This document shows positions 1 to 5,370 of a stretch of 7,600 nt of DNA, one piece after another. The notes under the pieces are model-generated. The model worked only from the letters and a program-made list of their open reading frames with translations, was not told where the DNA came from and searched no databases. The position numbers were made by a program, and so were the translations under genes. Location of the stretch: assembly GCA_017397695.1 (NCBI GenBank), contig JAFQIF010000185.1, forward strand, positions 1-7,600. Reading direction: 5' to 3'. The stretch's first letter is position 1. Every line of letters begins with the position of its first letter. Source of the stretch: Clostridia bacterium. GTDB lineage: Bacteria; Bacillota_A; Clostridia; Christensenellales; Aristaeellaceae.

Positions 1-69
1 ATCTGTACCGGAATCGTAATTGTCGCCTTCGGCTCCGCTCCGATTCTTGTTTTTCTTCGATTGGGTTAC

Positions 70-90
70 GTTGGGGATTTCATCCCCAAC
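70..90. repeat. perfect 9-bp hairpin, GGGGAT/ATCCCC module
   Basis: GTTGGGGAT (70-78) pairs perfectly with ATCCCCAAC (82-90) around a 3-base loop (TTC on the plus strand, GAA on the minus strand). No T-tract follows on either strand, so a classical intrinsic terminator is not supported. It is one of three related hairpins in the two flanks. Confidence 0.7.
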
Positions 91-97
91 CCCCTGA

Positions 98-116
98 CAA
101 GGGATTTCATCCCTTG
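98..116. repeat. perfect 8-bp hairpin, AAGGGAT/ATCCCTT module
   Basis: CAAGGGAT (98-105) pairs with ATCCCTTG (109-116) around the same TTC/GAA loop used by the hairpin at 70-90. The shared loop and shared GGGAT arm suggest the two arose by duplication of one module. It adjoins the conserved 54-bp repeat arm. Confidence 0.7.
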
Positions 117-117
117 A

Positions 118-171
118 CCCTTCTTCGCTTCGCGGCGGTTTTAAGATTCCTTAATGAACTTTCTATCCCTT
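118..171 (-). repeat. left arm of ~54-bp inverted repeat
   Basis: Read on the minus strand from 171 to 118, this matches plus-strand 7527-7580 at 48 of 54 positions without gaps. The first 19 bases (AAGGGATAGAAAGTTCATT) are identical. The last 20 (CGCCGCGAAGCGAAGAAGGG) are also identical, and all six mismatches lie in the 15 bases between. It lies downstream of the glycosidase gene, beyond that gene's terminator, in the same orientation relative to the gene as the right arm is to the methyltransferase gene. Hairpin modules follow it on the outer side. Confidence 0.8.
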
Positions 172-180
172 TTGTGCAGC

Positions 181-207
181 AAAAACCCCTCTCCGACTGG
201 AGAGGGG
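181..207 (-). terminator. intrinsic terminator of the glycosidase unit
   Basis: On the minus strand the sequence reads CCCCTCTCC, loop AGTC, GGAGAGGGG, then TTTTT. This is a perfect 9-bp GC-rich stem (186-194 with 199-207) followed by a T-tract at 185-181. It lies 14 bases past the glycosidase stop codon and is a textbook rho-independent terminator for the leftward transporter-glycosidase unit. Confidence 0.9.
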
Positions 208-221
208 CATGATGTTACTGC

Positions 222-2468
222 TTATTTCTTGATCCTGTTGAGCATCGCATTGAGACCCAGGAGCTGCTCCTTGGTCATCTTCACGTTCGCCGCGCCCATC
301 AGACCCGCCAAACGCACCACGGTGAAGCCGCCCATCATCTGCATCATCGCCGGGCTCATCTCAAAGCCGGCCATCATGGAATCCTTGCCGCCGGAAGCCA
401 TCATCTGCTTCATCATGCCGGCAAACAGCTGCTGGCCCTGCGGATTGGCCATGATGTCGCTGAGCTTATCGTTCAGGGAGAAGTAGCCTTCGACCTCGGT
501 GATGTCAAACCAATTGAGGATCGCGCCCTTCTCGCGCAGACGGTAGGCCTCGTTGAATACCTCAACCTTGTTGATCACGCTCTCGTCCGTAAGCGTACCC
601 GCGACGGCCACCAACCTGGTCTTACCCTTGTTCGGCACATCAAAGTAGAAGAAATGATCCTCCGCTTGCTTCTTGCCCAGGCTCACGCCGTTGGCAAAGA
701 GCTCCACCTCCGGCTGGTTGGAATAGACGGTCACCTTCGTCACATCCTCCACGCGATCCACGTAACGCTTGCCGCACAGATGCACGAACGCCTCATCGCT
801 CAGCCATGCCTTATAGGCATAGAAGGAATCCTTCTTGTACTTGCGGTCAAACGTCACCAGACCCTTGTGGTTCTGGCCGTTCTCGCCGCCCTCCGCGCGG
901 TTGTCCGCACCGAAGTCGAACATGTTCCACACGTGGGTCGCCCACAGGTACTTGCGGGTGAAGAGCTGCTTGATGAGTTCCTCATGATAGTACGCCTGAT
1001 ACTCCTCGGTGTAATCGCCCTGGGCCGGCTTGGAGGTATGCCAGTTCAGCGCCTCGCAGCCATACTCGGAGCAGCCTACCGGCAGATCCGGATACATCGC
1101 ATGGAACCTGTCAAACCACGGGCCGTTCATGCTCGTGTCGCCGCCGTACCAGCCGAAGTAATGGTTCCAGGAGACAGTGTCCGGAATCTGAATGTACTCG
1201 GCGTCCATCGGACACATCGACACGATCGCCATGGTAGTCAGGCGGGTCTTGTCCATCTCGTGGCACAGGTCGTTGAGGATCTTATGGTTCTCAATCAGGT
1301 CCGGATCCTTTTCGCCCTTCATGGTGATCTCGTTGGAGAGGCCCCAGACAACGATGGACGGATGGTTGTAGTTCTGGGTAACGAGTTCCTTCATCTGGGA
1401 GATCGTGTTCTCACGGCCGTTCGGCATATGCTGAGAGATATACGGGATCTCGGCCCAGATGATCATGCCGTACTCGTCACACAGGTCGTAGAAGTACTGG
1501 TCATGCTGATAATGCGCCAGGCGAATGGTCGTCGCACCGACCTCATAGATCAGCTCCATGTCCTCCTTGTGGTGCTCGTGCGTCAGCGCATTGCCTACGC
1601 CCCAGCGATCCTGATGACGGGAAACGCCGCGCAGCGGATACTCCTCTCCGTTGAGGATGAAGCCATTCTCGGAGTCGATGGCATAGGTGCGGCAGCCAAA
1701 GCGTGCGGACACGGTATCGAGCACCTTGCCGTCCTCGACGAGCTCTGCAATTGCGGTGTACAGATACGGATCCTTGCGGCCATGCCAAAGATGCACATCC
1801 TCAATCACCGCATCAAAGCAGGTCTGGTCCACCGGCACTTCGGCCTTCGCCACCGTGCAGCCGCACGGCATCTTGATGGTGTAGCGAAGCGTCTGGCCTT
1901 CTCTGGCGTCCTTGAGGTAAACCTCGGTCTTTACGTTGGCATTCTTGCCGTCCACAATCGGGGTGACCGCGATGCCCGGGCCGCCGTAGTACTCCAGATC
2001 AAAGTGGGAAGCCGGCACGCCGATCAGGTTCACATCGCGATACAGGCCGCCATAGAAGGTGAAGTCCGCCATCTGCGGATAGACCTTGTCGTTTGCACTG
2101 TTGTCGACCATGACGACAATCAGCGTATCACCGGTGCGGCTGATCTGCTCGGTCACATCCGCGCGCCAGGTGGAATAGCCGCCGTCGTGATGGGCTACGT
2201 GCTTGCCGCCGACATACAGATCGGCGGAAGAATTCGCGCCCTGAATCTCGATGAAGAGCTTCTCGCCCTCGGGCAGGTCTTCAAAGGAGAGGTTCTTCAC
2301 ATACGCGCAGGTGCCGCGATAGTAATCGCCCGCGCCGTCCTGGCCGTCGATCGCGTTCCAGCTGTGCGGAACATTCACAAAATACGCCGGGGACGGCATG
2401 GAAGCCGGAATGCCCTCGGGCGCCATCACAAAAGCCCACTTGCGGTTAAGGCTGATGGTCTGTCTCAT
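222..2468 (-). CDS. glycoside hydrolase family 2 beta-glycosidase (beta-galactosidase/beta-glucuronidase type) with Met-rich C-terminal tail
   Basis: Cytoplasmic retaining exo-beta-glycosidase; no signal peptide is visible. Domains in order: GH2 sugar-binding jelly roll (~1-165, with VNVPHSWNAIDGQDG and DYYRGTCAY), immunoglobulin-like domain (~168-262), TIM barrel (~264-565), and a beta domain resembling DUF4982 (~575-640). The predicted acid/base is Glu380 (VVWGLSNE) and the nucleophile Glu468 (PVGCSEYG). Both are intact, so the enzyme should be active. An N-x-K triplet at 533-535 (GQNHKGL) aligns with the Asn-Lys pair known from beta-glucuronidases, but similar triplets occur in beta-galactosidases, so the substrate is open. 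Residues ~650-748 form an unusual tail with 15 Met between 673 and 742. The start is ATG 2468, preceded by AAAGGAAG. The gene lies downstream of a GPH symporter, has its own promoter in the 101-bp gap, and ends at a strong terminator. Confidence 0.93.
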   Translation of the reverse strand: MRQTISLNRKWAFVMAPEGIPASMPSPAYFVNVPHSWNAIDGQDGAGDYYRGTCAYVKNLSFEDLPEGEKLFIEIQGANSSADLYVGGKHVAHHDGGYSTWRADVTEQISRTGDTLIVVMVDNSANDKVYPQMADFTFYGGLYRDVNLIGVPASHFDLEYYGGPGIAVTPIVDGKNANVKTEVYLKDAREGQTLRYTIKMPCGCTVAKAEVPVDQTCFDAVIEDVHLWHGRKDPYLYTAIAELVEDGKVLDTVSARFGCRTYAIDSENGFILNGEEYPLRGVSRHQDRWGVGNALTHEHHKEDMELIYEVGATTIRLAHYQHDQYFYDLCDEYGMIIWAEIPYISQHMPNGRENTISQMKELVTQNYNHPSIVVWGLSNEITMKGEKDPDLIENHKILNDLCHEMDKTRLTTMAIVSMCPMDAEYIQIPDTVSWNHYFGWYGGDTSMNGPWFDRFHAMYPDLPVGCSEYGCEALNWHTSKPAQGDYTEEYQAYYHEELIKQLFTRKYLWATHVWNMFDFGADNRAEGGENGQNHKGLVTFDRKYKKDSFYAYKAWLSDEAFVHLCGKRYVDRVEDVTKVTVYSNQPEVELFANGVSLGKKQAEDHFFYFDVPNKGKTRLVAVAGTLTDESVINKVEVFNEAYRLREKGAILNWFDITEVEGYFSLNDKLSDIMANPQGQQLFAGMMKQMMASGGKDSMMAGFEMSPAMMQMMGGFTVVRLAGLMGAANVKMTKEQLLGLNAMLNRIKK

Positions 2469-2476
2469 GCTGGATT

Positions 2477-2547
2477 CTTCCTTTCTTTCACGGTTTGAGG
2501 AAATGCTTTTCTGTCCTATTATAACCCATTTCCCTTAAAATGCTCAA
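2477..2547 (-). promoter_or_regulatory. internal promoter and RBS of the glycosidase gene
   Basis: On the minus strand, TTGAGC (2547-2542) is followed after 18 bases by a perfect TATAAT (2523-2518), a good sigma-70-type promoter. Transcription would begin near 2511, leaving a leader of about 43 bases. The ribosome binding site AAAGGAAG (2484-2477) sits 8 bases before the ATG. No terminator is visible after the upstream transporter, so readthrough from that gene is also likely. The glycosidase may therefore be expressed both with the transporter and on its own. Confidence 0.65.
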
Positions 2548-2569
2548 GGCAATGTGATACCAGTCAGCA

Positions 2570-3967
2570 TCAGGCCTTGGCGCGTCGCGCCTTGAGTTCC
2601 TCGTTCATGACAGCGAGGTTCTTCTTATTGAGGTTGTACACCAGGCTCAGGCCCACAAACTGCATCACAGCGCTGAGCAGATACAGGCAGGCGACGAGAT
2701 AGCGCATATTCAGCGCGGTCTCCGGGGACTGATTGGCGCCCAGCGTGCCGACATAGCCCAGGGCAGTCATGATCACCAGCGCAAGCGCCGGGCCCACGCC
2801 CTGCGCCAGCTTACGGAAGAAGGAATGCAGCGCATACACGGTGCCTTCCTCGCGCTTGCCGGTCTTCCACTCGTTGTAGTCGATAGCATCACCCATCATC
2901 GCCCAGGAAACAGTGGAGTAGATGCCAAGACCCAGGGAGTTGATCAGCTGGCAGACGATGTAGATACCCAGGCCCTTGCCGTCCGGGGTGATCGGCAGCA
3001 CCAGCATCAGCGCACAGGCAACCAGAGAGCAGATCGCGCCGACGGTAGCCAGCTCCTTCTTGCCAAACCTGACGACCATCCTGCGCGCCAGCGGCGTGAA
3101 GAGGATGATCGGGATCATCGCAAACATGGACACCAGACCGGAGATCTGTGCATTCTTGAAGTAGGACTGGAACATGACGGTCACAGCGGTAGCAGCGCCC
3201 TGCTGGCCCACAAACATGCCCATCGCAGCGAGGGTCGCGCCCACGGCCGGGCGGTTCTTCAGGAAGTTGCCCATGGCCTCCATCACGTTGAACTTGGGCG
3301 CGTCTTCATTCAGCGCCACATCGCTCTCCACGCGGATTTCAGTGTTCTTGATCATGAACTGGAAGCACAGGAACCCCAGGAAGCCCATCAGCAGCGCCGC
3401 AATGAACACGCGCTCGCCGACGAGGTTGTTCTGCGCGTCGTAGATGATCATCGGCAGAATGACCATCGGGGCCATATTGCCCACCAGGGAGCCGACGGAG
3501 CGCCACGCAGACAAAGACGCGCGGTCGCCGGGATTATCGGAGATCAGGCCCAGCAGAGAACCGTAGGGCACGTTCGCCACGGTGTAGAACGCATCCCAAA
3601 CAACATAGCCGGCAATGAAGAGAATGAACTTCGCCCAGACCGGCGCATTCGGGAACGGCAGGAAGCAGCACGCGCCGCCCACGATCAGGCCGATGGAACC
3701 CACCCAGATGTACTGCAGGAACTTGTTGCGCTTATACTGATGCTTGTCCGCGTCGATCATAGAGCCGATCAGCGGATCATTGATAGCGTCCCATACCTGC
3801 ACGATGATCAGCAGCAGGGAATACCACAGGTCCATACCCATGAACTGGGTCCAGAAAATCGCCATCGTGCCCTTGAGCGCAAAGCTCATGTTGCAGCCAA
3901 AGTCACCGGCTGCATACGCCAGGTTGTCCCGCATGCCGAACGGGCGCACATTCTTCTTTTGAGACAT
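2570..3967 (-). CDS. GPH-family (glycoside-pentoside-hexuronide) cation symporter, MelB-like
   Basis: Integral membrane sugar:cation symporter of about 12 predicted helices; 465 residues is normal for the GPH branch of the major facilitator superfamily. The motif WDAINDPLIGSMID carries Asp60 and Asp64, spaced like MelB Asp55/Asp59 of the cation and sugar site. Later motifs are YTVANVPYGSL (Asn132 where MelB has Asp124), YNEWKTGKREEGTVYA (~364-379) and FFRKLAQG with Lys386, which corresponds to MelB Lys377. The start is ATG 3967, preceded by AAAGGAAG at 3982-3975. It is first in a leftward unit with the GH2 glycosidase, so it most likely imports that enzyme's glycoside substrate. The exact sugar and coupling ion cannot be read from the sequence. 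The N-terminus (RPFG-RD-L-Y) resembles that of the second symporter in this window, showing they are family members. Confidence 0.92.
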   Translation of the reverse strand: MSQKKNVRPFGMRDNLAYAAGDFGCNMSFALKGTMAIFWTQFMGMDLWYSLLLIIVQVWDAINDPLIGSMIDADKHQYKRNKFLQYIWVGSIGLIVGGACCFLPFPNAPVWAKFILFIAGYVVWDAFYTVANVPYGSLLGLISDNPGDRASLSAWRSVGSLVGNMAPMVILPMIIYDAQNNLVGERVFIAALLMGFLGFLCFQFMIKNTEIRVESDVALNEDAPKFNVMEAMGNFLKNRPAVGATLAAMGMFVGQQGAATAVTVMFQSYFKNAQISGLVSMFAMIPIILFTPLARRMVVRFGKKELATVGAICSLVACALMLVLPITPDGKGLGIYIVCQLINSLGLGIYSTVSWAMMGDAIDYNEWKTGKREEGTVYALHSFFRKLAQGVGPALALVIMTALGYVGTLGANQSPETALNMRYLVACLYLLSAVMQFVGLSLVYNLNKKNLAVMNEELKARRAKA

Positions 3968-4029
3968 GATTTCTCTTCCTTTCGCGTTCGTATTTCTTCG
4001 GGAAAGCCCATCTCTCCCCTATTATTGTT

Positions 4030-4035
4030 ATTATA
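4030..4035 (-). promoter_or_regulatory. candidate -10 of the transporter-glycosidase promoter, lacking a good -35
   Basis: On the minus strand a perfect TATAAT occurs at 4035-4030, about 63 bases before the transporter ATG. At 16 to 18 bases upstream the hexamers are ACGTTA, CACGTT or TCACGT, all poor matches to TTGACA. A strong -10 with a poor -35 is typical of activator-dependent promoters, which fits an AraC-type regulator encoded divergently next door. This is inference; no start site has been mapped. Confidence 0.5.
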
Positions 4036-4054
4036 TGAAATCCATATCATATAA
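4031..4054. promoter_or_regulatory. perfect 8-8-8 palindrome, candidate operator
   Basis: TTATATGA (4031-4038) and TCATATAA (4047-4054) are perfect inverted repeats separated by 8 bases (AATCCATA). The left arm overlaps the candidate -10 of the leftward transporter promoter, and the right arm lies 45 bases upstream of the regulator's -35. The position suggests a regulator site in the divergent control region. AraC proteins often bind direct repeats, so a repressor or a symmetric dimer site is also possible. Confidence 0.5.
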
Positions 4055-4098
4055 CGTGAGAACAGTCTTTGTATGTAGTAGCATTATTTTTGTTTTTC

Positions 4099-4127
4099 TT
4101 GTCCGATTATGCAAAATATAGTATAAT
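4099..4127 (+). promoter_or_regulatory. promoter of the AraC-family regulator
   Basis: TTGTCC (4099-4104), a 17-base spacer and a perfect TATAAT (4122-4127) make a good sigma-70-type promoter. The predicted start is near 4134, leaving a short leader of about 22 bases that contains the ribosome binding site. The surroundings are AT-rich compared with the adjacent genes. Confidence 0.7.
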
Positions 4128-4141
4128 TCAGGCAGAGATTA

Positions 4142-4148
4142 TTGGAGG
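4142..4148 (+). promoter_or_regulatory. RBS deciding the regulator start
   Basis: TTGGAGG ends 7 bases before ATG 4156 but only 1 base before the in-frame ATG at 4150. The spacing therefore selects 4156. The far upstream in-frame ATG at 4069 lies before the promoter and would read through the -35 and -10 elements, so it is not a credible start. Confidence 0.8.
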
Positions 4149-4155
4149 AATGCGT

Positions 4156-5370
4156 ATGGACAGAGAAACCGTCATCGCCTTTTACATCAGCCTGATGGAA
4201 AAGCTGAGGATTCCCGTGCATCGCTTTATTCCCACGGGAAAGACGCAGGAAGAGCTGATCGCCATGCTCTCTCTTCACGGCTTCAATTCTCTGCCGGACG
4301 CTGCGGATATCGGCGAGCGCACGTTCTATGTGATGGAAGACGCCTTTGGCTGCCGCCACATCCTTGCGCGCCTGCCCGGCGGGGAGGAAATGATGCTGGT
4401 CAGCCCGTATGTGACCGAGCGCGTGAGCGACGCCGACCTGATGGTTCTCATGGAACGCAGCGGCATCGAGCCCGCCGCGCTGAGCGCCGTGCGCCGGTTC
4501 TATGACAAAGTGCCGGTGATGCCCTCGGAAAGCGCGCTGACGGTATCCATGCAGGCGCTGGGCGAAGCGCTCTGGGGAAAGGGCGAGGACGCTTTCCGGA
4601 TGGAAACGCTGTCCGTAGGCCTGAAGCAGAATTTCGAGAAGACGGACATCGGCAGCTACGACCAGTTTGAGCGAAAGCTTGTGGAGGAGCGCTACGAGGT
4701 GGAGGCGCGGCTAATGAACGAAGTCGCTCACGGACATTCCATGCGCGCAGCGGCGATCATGAGCCACTTTGACAACAGCGTCGTCGAGCAGCGTTCCGCT
4801 GTGCCGCTGCGCAATTTCAAGAACTACCTGATCATCAGCAACACGCTCATGCGCAAGGCCGTGCAGCAGGGCGGCGTGCATCCCCTGTATATCGACAAGC
4901 TGTCCTCCTCCATTGCCCGCAGGATTGAGGCCGTCATGACCATGGACGAGGGCAAGAAGCTCGCCAGCGAAATCGTGCGCAAGTACTGCCTGCTGGTGCG
5001 CAACCACGCAATGAAAGCATATTCTCCGCTGGTGCGCAAGGTGATCCTCGCCATTGACAGCGACCTGACGGCAGACCTCTCCCTATGTGCGCATGCAAAG
5101 GCGCTCGGAGTCAATGCCAGCTATCTCTCCGCGCTCTTTCGCCGGGAAACCGGGCAGACGCTTTCCGACTATGTCGCCCGCGCCCGCGTCGAGCAGGCCA
5201 TCTTCCTGCTCAACACCACGCACATGCAGATTCAGACCATCGCCCAGCACTGCGGTATGCCCGACGTCAATTACTTTACCCGCACGTTCAGGCGGATCAT
5301 CGGCATCACGCCCTCGCAGTACCGCCGCAGCACGCAGAGCGAGCAGTTTACCGATCACGCTGCTTTTTAA
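4156..5370 (+). CDS. AraC-family transcriptional regulator
   Basis: This 404-residue DNA-binding regulator has the AraC/XylS double helix-turn-helix domain at the C-terminus (~292-390). The first helix-turn-helix lies in LSLCAHAKALGVNASYLSALF (~308-328), and the second around MQIQTIAQHCGMPDVNYFTRTF (~357-378). It ends in the signature GITPSQYR. Residues 1-~125 are a compact sensor-like domain without a recognisable cupin arm. Residues ~175-290 are a helical linker, containing VHPLYIDKLSSSIARRIEAV, of a type seen in many Clostridia AraC proteins of about 400 residues. Start 4156 is set by the GGAGG site. It is transcribed divergently from the transporter-glycosidase unit, whose promoter it likely controls in response to a sugar. 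Its 3' end overlaps the convergent second transporter by 23 bp. The effector is unknown. Confidence 0.92.
   Translation: MDRETVIAFYISLMEKLRIPVHRFIPTGKTQEELIAMLSLHGFNSLPDAADIGERTFYVMEDAFGCRHILARLPGGEEMMLVSPYVTERVSDADLMVLMERSGIEPAALSAVRRFYDKVPVMPSESALTVSMQALGEALWGKGEDAFRMETLSVGLKQNFEKTDIGSYDQFERKLVEERYEVEARLMNEVAHGHSMRAAAIMSHFDNSVVEQRSAVPLRNFKNYLIISNTLMRKAVQQGGVHPLYIDKLSSSIARRIEAVMTMDEGKKLASEIVRKYCLLVRNHAMKAYSPLVRKVILAIDSDLTADLSLCAHAKALGVNASYLSALFRRETGQTLSDYVARARVEQAIFLLNTTHMQIQTIAQHCGMPDVNYFTRTFRRIIGITPSQYRRSTQSEQFTDHAAF

Larger units (their letters stand above)
1..117. repeat. gene-free repeat-rich flank
   Basis: No credible coding region is visible here. The stretch is built from short repeat modules. 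Bases 11-16 (GAATCG) and 41-46 (CGATTC) form a 6-bp inverted repeat around a GC-rich core. Two perfect hairpins follow at 70-90 and 98-116, leading directly into the 54-bp repeat arm at 118-171. It looks like a mosaic intergenic repeat of the kind scattered through many Clostridia genomes. That comparison is general knowledge and could not be tested here. Confidence 0.5.

Noticed and set aside
118..171. Insertion-sequence terminal inverted repeat
   Set aside because: No transposase or recombinase gene lies between the arms, no target duplication can be seen, and the arms' orientation at gene 3' ends fits a dispersed intergenic repeat better. Kept as a repeat only.
1..180. CRISPR array
   Set aside because: The repeats are unequal hairpins without regular spacing or unique spacers, and no cas genes are present.
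154..486. 110-codon plus-strand frame starting in the repeat
   Set aside because: It begins in the repeat, reads through the terminator (giving the familiar NPSPTGEG artefact) and is antisense to the glycosidase 3' end.
654..2498. 614-codon open frame on the plus strand opposite the glycosidase
   Set aside because: It is antisense to a clear GH2 gene, its translation is low-complexity and rich in His, Arg, Val and Leu without recognisable motifs, and it has no ribosome binding site. It is a codon-usage shadow.
2500..2511. Operator GAAA-TGCT-TTTC downstream of the glycosidase promoter
   Set aside because: Four-base arms are expected by chance, and it does not fit a catabolite-response element.
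2825..4054. 409-codon open frame on the plus strand opposite the first transporter
   Set aside because: Antisense to a well-defined GPH symporter, with a highly charged His/Arg/Gln/Asp-rich translation typical of the reverse complement of a membrane protein gene.
4069..4155. 29-residue N-terminal extension of the AraC regulator
   Set aside because: The extension would be encoded by the regulator's own promoter and ribosome binding site; the GGAGG spacing favours ATG 4156.
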